Positions 7,307 through 15,755 of a stretch of 64,000 bases of DNA are shown here, piece by piece. The first letter of the stretch is position 1. Each line of letters starts with the position of its first letter. Made by a program: the position numbers and the translations under genes. Under the pieces are notes generated by a model. It was not told the origin of the DNA. It searched no databases and worked only from the letters and a program-made list of their open reading frames with translations. Source of the stretch: CAYMCO01 sp964388955 (GTDB lineage: Bacteria > Chloroflexota > Anaerolineae > Anaerolineales > E44-bin32); NCBI GenBank assembly GCA_964388955.1, contig CAYMCO010000017.1:1-64000 (forward strand), in the 5' to 3' direction.

Positions 7307-8428
7307 ATGCAGCTGAGGGGCAAGGGCTATTACATCTGGCAGATTCCCTATTGCGAGCGCGGCGACCCGGAGGCCATTGCAGCCCGCGCCGAAGCGGCCG
7401 ATTTGACTCATGTGCTCATCAAGGTGGCGGACGGACCCAACTGGGCGTACAACTACGACTATCGCGCGCATGTGGATCTTGTCCCGCCCGTTCTGCGGAG
7501 ACTTCGAGATCGCGGCATCCAAGTCTGGGGTTGGCACTACGTGCGAGGCGACGATCCCGTCGGAGAGGCGAATCTAGGCATCCGCAGGGCGAAGCAACTC
7601 GGCCTGGACGGTTTTGTGATTGATGCCGAAGGGGAGTACCGGCACACGGAGAAGCGGCCTGCGGCCCGGAGGTACATGGCCGAGATGCGCCGCTATCTGC
7701 CGGATCTCCCCATGGCGCTGAGCTCATACCGCTACCCCGCCTACCACTATGAGCTTCCATATTCCGAATTCCTGGAAAAAGTCGATTACGTGATGCCTCA
7801 AGTGTATTTCGAGTACAGCAACAACCCCGAGGAGCAGTTGGAGCGTTCGGTGGCCCAGTATCGGGATCTGCGACCTTCCCGGCCGGTGATCCCCACCGCT
7901 CCCACATACGGTCTCGAAACCTGGCGTCCGACAGCCGGGGAGATCCGCAGGTTGCTGGCCAGAGCGAAGGGGATGGGCCTCCAGGGGGCCAACGCCTGGA
8001 GCTGGGACTACGCGCGCTCGCCGAACTATGCGGATCTGTGGGACGCCGTGGCCGGATTCAAGTTTGGTTCGAACGGAGGAGAGAGCGATGAGCCGGAGGG
8101 CAAGGATATCGTCAACCGGTTTGTTCGCCGCCTAAATCGAGGCGACGTCAGCAAGATCATGAAGCTCTATCAGGATGATGCAGCCCATGTCACGGGGGCG
8201 CGAACCATCGTGGGGCATGATGCCATCGCCCAGTGGTACAAGGAACTGCTGAAAGACCTACTCCCCGAGGGCGAGTTCGAAGTCACCGGGCGCAATGAGG
8301 ATGGCGCCACCCGGCACTTCACTTGGAAGGCACGGAGCAAGGCCGGCACAGTGACGGACGGCGGTGACACGCTGGGCGTCCTGGATGGACTCATTCAGTA
8401 TCACTACACCCATTTCACCATCTCATAG
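7307..8428 (+). CDS. glycoside-hydrolase-like TIM-barrel protein with C-terminal NTF2-like domain
   Basis: The 373-aa protein has no signal peptide and looks cytoplasmic. Residues 1-255 resemble a (beta/alpha)8 glycosidase-like fold, with strands ending in HVLIKVAD, VWGWHYVRG, GFVIDAEGEY, MALSSYRYP, DYVMPQVYFEY and GANAWSWDY. The acidic DAEGEY and the PQVYFEY strand are typical of peptidoglycan- or polysaccharide-acting folds. After an acidic linker (about 256-270), residues 271-373 look like an NTF2/SnoaL-type alpha+beta domain. Substrate and activity are unknown. A real enzyme is likely because the barrel residues look intact. Confidence 0.7.
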   Translation: MQLRGKGYYIWQIPYCERGDPEAIAARAEAADLTHVLIKVADGPNWAYNYDYRAHVDLVPPVLRRLRDRGIQVWGWHYVRGDDPVGEANLGIRRAKQLGLDGFVIDAEGEYRHTEKRPAARRYMAEMRRYLPDLPMALSSYRYPAYHYELPYSEFLEKVDYVMPQVYFEYSNNPEEQLERSVAQYRDLRPSRPVIPTAPTYGLETWRPTAGEIRRLLARAKGMGLQGANAWSWDYARSPNYADLWDAVAGFKFGSNGGESDEPEGKDIVNRFVRRLNRGDVSKIMKLYQDDAAHVTGARTIVGHDAIAQWYKELLKDLLPEGEFEVTGRNEDGATRHFTWKARSKAGTVTDGGDTLGVLDGLIQYHYTHFTIS

Positions 8429-8648
8429 CGGTCTCATCCGCCACCCCGGCCCTGGCTCAGCCTGCAGCCGGAAGTGCGCAGCACTCGATTTGCCCCTTCC
8501 GTTTGGATAACTTGGGCCAGGGGAGGGGTCGGGAAAACCCGGATGGCACAGCCGCCCCGGGCGGCGGCCCATTCGGTGGGCGGCATGCAACCCCGTCGAG
8601 GCCATCACGGCCTGCCAGGGACTGGAACTTCTCTTCCACCGGCGCCTT

Positions 8649-9065
8649 TCAGCCCGCCACGATCTGATAGCCCAATTGGATGGGTACCACTTTTCCAAGC
8701 ATTGCTTGCGCCGGACAGTACTTGGTCTCCGATAGCTCGATGGACCGTTCGACCGCTTGACGGGAGATCTCCTTTCCGTGGATGACATACTCGAGTTGGA
8801 TCCCGGTGAACACTTTCGGATGCTCCTCCGCCAGCTCGGCGTGAACGCGCACTTCGAATGCGGTGACCTCCTGCCGTTTCTTGCGCAATATCGAGATCAC
8901 ATCCATGGCGGTGCAGCCCGCCAAGCCGATGGCAATCAGCTCCATTGGGCGGAATCCGCGACGCTTTCCACCAGCCTGGGAGGCGGCATCCATCACCAGT
9001 TCAAATCCAGTGTCGGCCGTGCCGGTGAAGGACATATCCCCCGACCAGATGGCTTTCGCGTCCAT
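8649..9065 (-). CDS. OsmC/Ohr family protein
   Basis: This 138-aa protein belongs to the thiol peroxidase family that reduces organic or fatty hydroperoxides. The two conserved cysteines are present: C51 in LAGCTAMDV and C117 in TKYCPAQ. Length and motif spacing fit the YhfA-like OsmC branch. It reads in the same direction as the upstream sigma/anti-sigma pair, about 200 bp away, so it could be a target of that regulator, but this is only positional. A second OsmC member lies at 41448. Confidence 0.88.
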   Translation of the reverse strand: MDAKAIWSGDMSFTGTADTGFELVMDAASQAGGKRRGFRPMELIAIGLAGCTAMDVISILRKKRQEVTAFEVRVHAELAEEHPKVFTGIQLEYVIHGKEISRQAVERSIELSETKYCPAQAMLGKVVPIQLGYQIVAG

Positions 9066-9262
9066 AATGCAATTCCTTCCTCAAACGATCCTTCGCCCGC
9101 CAGGGCGATCACCCGGAGGCGTCCGCGCGGGGAGCCGACGATAGGGCGCCGGAGAGGCATTCCCCCCATTCCTTCTCCCCAGGACCATGCCGAGCCCATT
9201 GGGGGTGCTCAGGCCCTGGGCCTCCGTGCCGAACTGCAGAGCCCCAGATATGTTGTTACTGG

Positions 9263-9514
9263 TCATCCATTCAGATATTCTCTGAGATCCAACACCCGGT
9301 ACAGTCTGCGCCGAACATCATTTGGGAGAGGCTTGGATTCTGCCTTGCCCTGATAGAGCACAACCGTCTTCCGCAAGGTCTTGATCAGGATCTGACAATC
9401 TGGGCAGTCCGCCAAATGGGTCTCGATCTCGTGGCACAACTTCTGGCTGGCGGCGCCGTCCAGGTAATCCGATAGCTCCTCGAGCAGTTCTCCACAGTGC
9501 GTACCTCGCCCCAT
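9263..9514 (-). CDS. zinc-finger anti-sigma factor
   Basis: This 83-aa protein has the ZAS-type zinc motif: C7, then H33, C37 and C40 in HLADCPDC. There is no membrane helix, so it is a soluble anti-sigma factor that would hold the adjacent ECF sigma factor inactive. Redox loss of zinc commonly releases the sigma factor in such pairs. It begins 9 bp after the sigma gene, which fits co-transcription. Confidence 0.88.
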   Translation of the reverse strand: MGRGTHCGELLEELSDYLDGAASQKLCHEIETHLADCPDCQILIKTLRKTVVLYQGKAESKPLPNDVRRRLYRVLDLREYLNG

Positions 9515-9523
9515 GTGCGCCTC

Positions 9524-10105
9524 CTAAAGCCGTTCGTTGAAATAAGCCGAGAGATGATCCCGCAGCTGCAGCCGCGCTCGCATCAAACGGGTTTTGACCG
9601 CCGACTCAGAGATATCCAGAATCTCCGCAGTCTCGCGAGTCGTGAGGCCCTGAATGTCACGCATGATGAAGGCCACCCTCAAGCTCAGAGAGAGGGTCTC
9701 AATTGCGCGATCCAACTCCCCTTGTGCCTCTGCGGTCAGGAAATCCTCTTCGGGCAGGCAGCACCAATCCCGCAGTTGGCGGGGAAGCGCATCGCCCCTT
9801 GGCAGCGTTAGGGGTTCGTCCACGGAGACTATGGTCGGCTCATGTTTTCTCAGGCGCATCAGCGCTTCGTTGGTCGCGATTCGGTACAGCCACGTGCCCG
9901 GGCTGGCCTCCCCGCGGAAATCGCCACGGGCCAGATAGGCTCTAAGGAAGGTCTCCTGCAGCACGTCCTCCGCCTCAGCAGGGCTGCCCATCAGCTTCAG
10001 CGCCAGACCATAGATCCTTGGGGAGTATTCCTCCACCAATCTCGCGAATTCGCGGCGGTCACGGGCGACCGGACGCGAACCGAAGGGCTGTTCCTCTTCA
10101 GCCAT
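9524..10105 (-). CDS. ECF-family RNA polymerase sigma factor
   Basis: The 193-aa protein has sigma region 2 (about 21-90, with AEDVLQETFLRAY and the promoter-melting GTWLYRIATNEA stretch) and region 4 (about 130-185, with LTTRETAEILDISESAVKTR). An acidic linker of about 40 residues containing WCCLPEEDF joins them. It is a group IV sigma factor that would direct a stress regulon, controlled by the downstream zinc-finger protein. ATG at 10103-10105. Confidence 0.93.
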   Translation of the reverse strand: MAEEEQPFGSRPVARDRREFARLVEEYSPRIYGLALKLMGSPAEAEDVLQETFLRAYLARGDFRGEASPGTWLYRIATNEALMRLRKHEPTIVSVDEPLTLPRGDALPRQLRDWCCLPEEDFLTAEAQGELDRAIETLSLSLRVAFIMRDIQGLTTRETAEILDISESAVKTRLMRARLQLRDHLSAYFNERL

Positions 10106-10283
10106 GCGTCGACATGCCTCTCTTTCGGGATCGGCTTGAGCCGTATCCTACCAGACCAGCGGTGACCATCAGGCGCTGATCGTCCGACCTCCGCGCGAGG
10201 ATCATCACATCTACGAAAAGATTGCCGCCTCCCTGTTTCGGCGGGTCTCATTCAACCAACCCAGCAAAAGGTGTGAGCCGTCT

Positions 10284-11372
10284 CTATTGTGAAGCACTCC
10301 GGATGAGGTTGCTCAGGGCGGCGAACCCTCTCCTCAGCGGCGGGATTTCCACATATTCCTGCGGGCTGTGCGCCTCGCCTCCATATGTCAATCCGATGCA
10401 CAGCGCTGGCAGGCCCCGGCTGAGGGGCAGATTCGCATCCGTGGAGCCGGACGAAAGGACGATCCTGCGCTCCCCGGCGTCGTGGAGAGCCCCCCTCGCT
10501 GCCAACACAAGCGGATGATCCGGATCCAGCCGGCCTCCCGGGCGAGATCCTATCAACTCGCTGATAAGCTCGCAATTCGGCTGCTCGTGTTCGTGGATCA
10601 CTCGCAGGACCTGCCGGCAAGTCGCCCCCAACACGCTCACCCGCTCGGAGCGGATGTCTAGGTCCATGTGGGCTTCCCCGGCGATCGAATTCACGGATCG
10701 ACCGCCCTCAATCGTCCCGATGTTCAGTATCGTGCGCGGATCTTTGGAGAGTGGGAGTTCAAGCAGGTCGTGTCCGAGAGATAGCAGAACATGTACCGCT
10801 GAGGTGCGCCCCGCATGGATCCAGGAGTGGCCGCCGCGAGTGCGAATCCGAACGCGGTATCTCCGCGACGGCAGGCCCTGGTGGTAGATCTGACCAAGTC
10901 CGATTCCTTCGAGGACCACATATCCGCTGACCGAAGAGCCGAAGCGGGCCACAAGCGCTTCCATCCCCTGCAAATTGCCGAGCCCCTCCTCGGCCACAGT
11001 CGCCGTCAGCCATAGGTCGCCAGGCAGGTACACCCCTTCAAATGCATGCGCGATTTCGATCAACATGGCCAATGCCACCGCGTTGTCTCCGACCCCCGGC
11101 CCAACCAGCTTCTGGCCCTTGCGTGAGGCCGGGAATAGGCTGATTTCATCGAAGACATGATCCATGTGTGCGCTTACGACAAGAGGGGGCGCGTCGCCGC
11201 CCGGAAGCCGCCCGGTCAGATTGCCGACCCGGTCGATCGCGGTCTCGCTCAAGCCAATCTCATCCAAGGCGGCCTGTACGTATCGGGCTCGCTTGGATTC
11301 GGAGAAGGTCGGGGCTGGGATGGACTGGATGGCCAGGGTGTGCTGCACCATGCGTTCCAGGTTCATGTTCAC
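10284..11372 (-). CDS. M20-family metallopeptidase
   Basis: This 362-aa zinc peptidase or amidohydrolase keeps the metal ligands: H69 and D71 in SAHMDH, D96 in GVGDN and E128-E129 in VAEEG. A dimerisation domain with RTRGGHSW lies near 178. The overall form is closest to PepT/CPG2-like peptidases. The start is a GTG overlapping the stop of the upstream kinase-like gene (GTGA), so translation is probably coupled. The natural substrate cannot be read from the sequence. Confidence 0.9.
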   Translation of the reverse strand: MNMNLERMVQHTLAIQSIPAPTFSESKRARYVQAALDEIGLSETAIDRVGNLTGRLPGGDAPPLVVSAHMDHVFDEISLFPASRKGQKLVGPGVGDNAVALAMLIEIAHAFEGVYLPGDLWLTATVAEEGLGNLQGMEALVARFGSSVSGYVVLEGIGLGQIYHQGLPSRRYRVRIRTRGGHSWIHAGRTSAVHVLLSLGHDLLELPLSKDPRTILNIGTIEGGRSVNSIAGEAHMDLDIRSERVSVLGATCRQVLRVIHEHEQPNCELISELIGSRPGGRLDPDHPLVLAARGALHDAGERRIVLSSGSTDANLPLSRGLPALCIGLTYGGEAHSPQEYVEIPPLRRGFAALSNLIRSASQ

Positions 11373-12379
11373 ACCAAAACGACGCGGCCTCGAAGGGACC
11401 GCAGCCGGGCCTCCGGGAGGCCAGGCAGCACGTCAAGTGCAAACAGCGCGCCGCTGCCCTCCCGAGCGAGAGAAGCGGATACACTGCCGAGCAGCGCCCC
11501 CTCCAGAGGGTCCTGAGTTCGCTCGAAGCCTATCAAGAAGCCGCCGCAGAACGCGCTCCCCGCCCCAGTGGCATCGACCGTCTCGGTGGGATAGCAGGGG
11601 ATCCTCCAACGTTTCCTTGCAGCGGCGTCCCACAGGCAACAGCCCTTCTCCCCGCACCGGATCGCCACGAAACGGACCCCCATGTCCCCAAAGGCCTCTG
11701 CCATCTCCCATGAGGAGGGTTGTGAGGGGCTGAAGAGAGCGCGGGATTGTCGCTCGTTGGGCAAGAAGACATCGATCCCGGTGAGCATCAATCGCAGGTC
11801 ATCCAGATAGCTCGGTTGCAGATAAGCCTCGCTGGGCGCGAGGGTGATCAATCGAACGCCGGATTCCCGCAGTCGAACAGGCACTGAGAAGTGAGTCAGG
11901 AACTGATCTGGGCCCAGGTGGGCGGCCTTGCAGCGCGCCACCTCTGACGGCAAATCGCCTGGGCGCAGCGAGAAGGGGCCGAATGTGTGGCGGTCGCCGG
12001 ATTCGTCGGCATTGCCTTCGAAGTCGATCAGCTCCTTCGGTAGTGGGAGGTTGAGGCGAAGAAAGTGCAGCGCGGGGTTCTGGCTGAACCTGCGCTCGGA
12101 CGTCTCATACGCGTAGAAGCTGATCGGTGTCTCGCGCTGCGGTACGAGGGTGACGCCATCCGTATTGATGCCTTTGGCGTCCAGCCGCGCTTTGTGCGCG
12201 CTCGGGAAATCCTCCCCTGCGCGGGCGATTATGCCGACGGACGCTGCCCAAATCGCCGCTCCGGCAGCGGCATAGACCGCATTTCCGCCCAGCATCTCCG
12301 TGTACAGGCGGTCTTGGGCAGTGATGATGTAGTCGCGCCGCAGCCCACCCAAGATAGCGTATTCATAGCCCGGTGTCAT
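11369..12379 (-). CDS. PfkB-family carbohydrate-kinase-like protein lacking the catalytic Asp
   Basis: This 336-aa protein has the ribokinase fold, with the GGNAVYAA segment near 31-38 and the C-terminal signature DATGAGSAFCGGF starting at residue 269. In active PfkB enzymes the signature reads DTxGAGD, and that last Asp is the catalytic base. Here it is Ser (codon AGC on the minus strand). The protein may be a weak or altered kinase or a binding protein. Start ATG 12379 is chosen because the promoter -10 box ends only 9 bases upstream, and the longer TTG start at 12397 would overlap that box. It overlaps the M20 gene by 3 bases. Confidence 0.82.
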   Translation of the reverse strand: MTPGYEYAILGGLRRDYIITAQDRLYTEMLGGNAVYAAAGAAIWAASVGIIARAGEDFPSAHKARLDAKGINTDGVTLVPQRETPISFYAYETSERRFSQNPALHFLRLNLPLPKELIDFEGNADESGDRHTFGPFSLRPGDLPSEVARCKAAHLGPDQFLTHFSVPVRLRESGVRLITLAPSEAYLQPSYLDDLRLMLTGIDVFLPNERQSRALFSPSQPSSWEMAEAFGDMGVRFVAIRCGEKGCCLWDAAARKRWRIPCYPTETVDATGAGSAFCGGFLIGFERTQDPLEGALLGSVSASLAREGSGALFALDVLPGLPEARLRSLRGRVVLV

Positions 12380-12388
12380 CGCCAGCGC

Positions 12389-12417
12389 ATTATACAAGCC
12401 GGCGAATGGGACGGCAA
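12389..12417 (-). promoter_or_regulatory. promoter of the PfkB-like/M20 pair, leaderless type
   Basis: Read on the minus strand, TTGCCG (12417-12412) is followed after 17 bases by TATAAT (12394-12389). The ATG starts 9 bases later. No ribosome-binding site fits in that space, so the mRNA is probably leaderless. Confidence 0.75.
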
Positions 12418-13047
12418 TTTGGCGGGCCTCGGGGTGTGCGTTCCATTTCAGGGGGCGCGGCTGCGTGAGAGTGAATGTACGGCGCCCCTCTCGACATACC
12501 TCGTGGTTTCACCACTAGGCACTCGAGATGCGTCTGCCTGCAATCGGAACGTGCGAAGCAGGCCGCGTCTCGAGTAGCGGCGAGCGGCGCGAGGCGTGTA
12601 TCGAGAGGTGCGGGAATCTCCCATGCGAACACACTTGGGACAGCTCTAAGGTGCGGCTATTGCGGCCGCTGCGGGGGCTCGAAGCCCCGGGACGAAACGC
12701 GAGCGCCGGGGAAATGGCGATCGGAGGAGGTGGATACATGCTCCGCATGGGCGCGAGGCAGAGCTTCGTGACTCCAGCGCCAATGCGTATTGACTCGCTG
12801 ATCACGAGGGCTCGGTTGTGGAGCAGGGGCCCATTCGCCATCGATTCGAGATCTCTCGATTCCATGCCCAGCTGCCGGTGGATTCTCGCTGTCAGGATCA
12901 CCGTGCCTTCGCCCCCATCTTCCCCTGTGTCTAGCTGCCGGTGGTCGACGCCCCGGCCAGGGGTTGGGGTCGAGGAAGTCCATTATGATCGCCCCTCGAA
13001 TGCGAGGGGCTCGCCCGGGAAGAATTCCGGTCTCCTTCGCCGCCCGG
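12418..13047. other. intergenic region with two perfect hairpins
   Basis: No convincing gene is present. Open frames on both strands lack ribosome-binding sites and family features. Two perfect short hairpins stand out: GGGGCT/AGCCCC at 12674-12688 and GCCCCTCG/CGAGGGGC at 12991-13010 with an AATG tetraloop. Neither has a T tract. The region separates two divergent promoters. Confidence 0.5.
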
Positions 13048-13075
13048 TTGCCTCCGCGCTGTGAAGTTGTATAAT
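13048..13075 (+). promoter_or_regulatory. candidate promoter of the response-regulator gene
   Basis: TTGCCT at 13048-13053 and TATAAT at 13070-13075 are 16 bases apart. This would give a leader of about 60 nt before the GTG at 13142. Confidence 0.6.
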
Positions 13076-13141
13076 ATCCATCCTGCGATTCCGGTGCACC
13101 GACCATTGGACAACCCAACTTCGCCGAGGTAGGCGCTCATA

Positions 13142-13813
13142 GTGAAACCTCCGCATGTCAAATTGATCGAGAGCAGCCGGGCATCTTCCCCATCCTTTGC
13201 GCCTGCACTGCGGAGTAAAGGATACCGCGTCTCCATCCACTACAGAGTGGATGACGCCATCTCCGCAGCGCACAAAGAGGCCCCGGATTTGTTTGTGCTC
13301 GATGCAGCCTCCATGGGCACCAGCGGAACAAGAATGTGCCGCAAATTGGCAAAGAAGTTCGAACGCATCCCTCTCATTCACATCGCCCCCGAGGGCACCG
13401 ACCCGGACGCAGATGCAGGCGCCAAGGTAACTCTCGCCCAGCCCTTCACCCCTCGTAAGCTCCTCAACCGCGTGGCTCGCTGGCTGCCGCCCGAGGAGGG
13501 GGATACCATAACCAACGGCCCGATCTCGCTGAACAGGAGCCAGCGACGAGTCCTGGTAGGGGAACGCGACTCGCGCTTGACTCCCAAATTGATGGATCTG
13601 CTCCAGCTATTCCTGGAGAATCCGGGAAAGCTGCTGACCCGCAAAGATCTCATGAGAGAGGTGTGGGACACGGACTACACCGGCGACACTCGCACGCTGG
13701 ACGTGCATATCAGTTGGCTGCGCAAGGCGATCGAGGTGGAACCTGGTCGGCCGCAGTTTCTGCGCACAATCCGTGGCCAGGGATATTGCCTCGAACTCAA
13801 CGAGAGCAGCTAG
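13142..13813 (+). CDS. OmpR/PhoB-type response regulator with a degenerate receiver
   Basis: This 223-aa regulator has a receiver-like domain (1-118) and a winged-helix DNA-binding domain (about 125-220, with LTRKDLMREVW, the HISWLRKAIE recognition-helix region and the TIRGQGYCL wing). The usual phospho-acceptor Asp is kept in FVLDAA. However, the acidic pair after the first strand is replaced by IESS, and the conserved Lys near the end of the receiver is Gln in LAQPF. Phosphorylation is therefore doubtful and it may act without a partner kinase. The start is GTG 13142. Confidence 0.85.
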   Translation: MKPPHVKLIESSRASSPSFAPALRSKGYRVSIHYRVDDAISAAHKEAPDLFVLDAASMGTSGTRMCRKLAKKFERIPLIHIAPEGTDPDADAGAKVTLAQPFTPRKLLNRVARWLPPEEGDTITNGPISLNRSQRRVLVGERDSRLTPKLMDLLQLFLENPGKLLTRKDLMREVWDTDYTGDTRTLDVHISWLRKAIEVEPGRPQFLRTIRGQGYCLELNESS

Positions 13814-14027
13814 CGAACATCCGGACCTTACCCCCCGCGCTGACTAATCCATCCGAAAGACTAGCCACATGTCCGATACCAAAACCGGACTACCGCCCGA
13901 TGGGGCGCGAGCACATCTGTGGTGAACTGTAGATGGACGATGGGCGCGGGCTCCCCAGGAAAGACCGGCGGGGGGTGCCGCCAGACGGCCAACCGGGTTC
14001 GTGGCAACCAGATACGGGGTGAGGGGA

Positions 14028-14201
14028 ATGAAATACAGGGTCCATCGATTCGACCTCAAGATGACGCAGGATCAGAGCAAGCTGGAGCAGTTCCTGGACA
14101 GCCTGGAAGGCGAAGTTGTGGCTATCGTGCCGAATGTCACGCTCCACATCATGTGGAGCCCCCGCGTCAATTTCCTCCTCGTTGTCGAGCGGGTGGGCTA
14201 G
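14028..14201 (+). CDS. small protein of unknown function, 57 aa
   Basis: I do not recognise a family. The ATG at 14028 follows a clear GAGGGG site. The protein begins MKYRVHRFDLK and has a helical acidic centre (about 12-27) and hydrophobic strands at the end (VVAIVPNVTLHI, VNFLLVVERV). The pattern resembles small DUF4177-like beta-alpha-beta proteins. It stands alone, about 215 bp after the response regulator. Confidence 0.6.
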   Translation: MKYRVHRFDLKMTQDQSKLEQFLDSLEGEVVAIVPNVTLHIMWSPRVNFLLVVERVG

Positions 14202-14350
14202 CCGGAGGGATTGAGCGCTCAGGCGCTTGTGACGCGCTCGTGCAGGGCGAATAGTGTGTTCTGGCGGCCGGTGGTGGCGGCCCCAGTTGCGCATAGACAT
14301 GCAGATCCCATCAGGCACATCCGAATCCAGCGGCACTCGAGGCCAGGCTG

Positions 14351-15688
14351 CTATGGGGAAACCTGTATTTCGCGGACGGTCAGTCCGTGCCGCCCGCTCG
14401 CGTCGACAACTCTGACTGCCAGGCGATGGTTTCCCGGACGCGAATAGCGATGGCGCTTTTCAAGGGCGATCGTCGTATCGCGCCAGCCTCGGGGGCATTG
14501 ATCCTGGCTATGAAAGACATCCCCATGGTAGTCCCAGTCCACCTCCCAAAGCACGACGTTCTCGGGAAAAGGGCCCGGCGACGAGGCTGCCCCGCGCATG
14601 GCTGCCAGACGCAGTTCGACCGCCAAGCCATGCCGGGCGACCTCAAGCTCCGGCGTAATCATCCCTGCCCGCTCCCCTTGCGGATCTGCCAGCAGCGTGA
14701 ATGCTGGAGGGGGGTCGAGGAGAAGCATCCGGCGGTAGGTGGTGTGCACTGCGAGCGGTGTGCTGTCGCAAGCGATCCATTTCCTCCCCAGGCGGGCCGC
14801 CACCGCAGCGGTGGTGCCTGAGCCGCAGAAGAAGTCCGCCACCCAATCCCCGGATTGACTTGAGGCGAGCAGGATGCGCTCCAGCAGCGCCTCTGGCTTC
14901 TGGGTGGGGTATCCGGTGCGCTCGCTGTGAAGCCGGGCGACGACGGGAAAATACCACCAATCCTCGGGCACTTTTCCGCGCGCCAGTTTTGGCTTCTTGC
15001 CGAATCCGGCTTTGTCGGATGACTGGAAAGCCTTGACGGTGTTGGGATGGTAGGGCACGCGCACATCGTCCACGTTGAATGTGTAGTCCTTTGTCTTCGA
15101 GTACCAGAGGATGGTGTCATGCTTGCGGTTGAAGGCGGAGCGGATGGGGGAAGGCCCGTGATACGTCCAGACGATTTCGTTCACCAATCGGTCCGGTCCG
15201 AAGATCTCGTCCAGCAGGATGCGCGCATAGGCGCTGGCATGCCAATCGAGATGCAGGTAGATCGAACCGCTGGGGGACAGCAGCCGATGCATCAGGCGCA
15301 GCCGGGGATAAAGCATATTGAGGTACTCGGATCCGTCGCACCAGGTGTCCTGGTATCCTTCGATTGTCTGCCAGTCCGAGGGCTGGCGCGAATCCTCATC
15401 CCGGCCGACGCGCGCCGCGTATGCCTTTCCGGTGAGAAAGGGGGGATCCGCGTAGATCAATTCTATGCGGCCGGCAAACTCGTCGAGAAGGGTGGCCATA
15501 ACCCCAAGGTTGTCACCCAGGACAAGCCGGTTCCCCTGCGCGTCTGCCGCATCGGGGTGGGGGTTCTCCCCGACGATACTACGAGTGGAGAGCGCGGCAG
15601 GGGAAGCGCTGATCCTTCGGCGCCCTGTCCAGTCCAGACGGGCGGACGGGCGGTCGTCCGAGCTGATGGGGTGGGTTTCCTCGCTCAA
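14351..15688 (-). CDS. solitary site-specific DNA methyltransferase (beta-class, N4-cytosine or N6-adenine)
   Basis: This 445-aa enzyme would transfer a methyl group from SAM to an exocyclic base amine. Motif IV is DPPF at 81-84, and the SAM-binding motif I, DFFCGSGTT, follows at 285-293. That order defines the beta class. Target recognition lies between them (about 95-260). Residues 330-445 are an extra domain of beta-strand character, including RYSRPGNHRLAVRVVDASGR, which recalls PKD/Ig-like folds. No restriction nuclease or specificity subunit is nearby. The TTG start has AAAGG upstream. It follows argS by 67 bp and may be co-transcribed. Confidence 0.88.
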   Translation of the reverse strand: MSEETHPISSDDRPSARLDWTGRRRISASPAALSTRSIVGENPHPDAADAQGNRLVLGDNLGVMATLLDEFAGRIELIYADPPFLTGKAYAARVGRDEDSRQPSDWQTIEGYQDTWCDGSEYLNMLYPRLRLMHRLLSPSGSIYLHLDWHASAYARILLDEIFGPDRLVNEIVWTYHGPSPIRSAFNRKHDTILWYSKTKDYTFNVDDVRVPYHPNTVKAFQSSDKAGFGKKPKLARGKVPEDWWYFPVVARLHSERTGYPTQKPEALLERILLASSQSGDWVADFFCGSGTTAAVAARLGRKWIACDSTPLAVHTTYRRMLLLDPPPAFTLLADPQGERAGMITPELEVARHGLAVELRLAAMRGAASSPGPFPENVVLWEVDWDYHGDVFHSQDQCPRGWRDTTIALEKRHRYSRPGNHRLAVRVVDASGRHGLTVREIQVSP

Positions 15689-15755
15689 GAGGGACCTTTC
15701 GATTCTAGGCTGGGGGCCGCGCCGGCCCGGTCGCTGGGGCCTCTTCCAGCGGGGC

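Noticed and set aside
12528..13064. Plus-strand 178-aa frame in the region before the response regulator
   Set aside because: Composition is erratic, no ribosome-binding site is present, and the frame runs through a perfect hairpin and a promoter.
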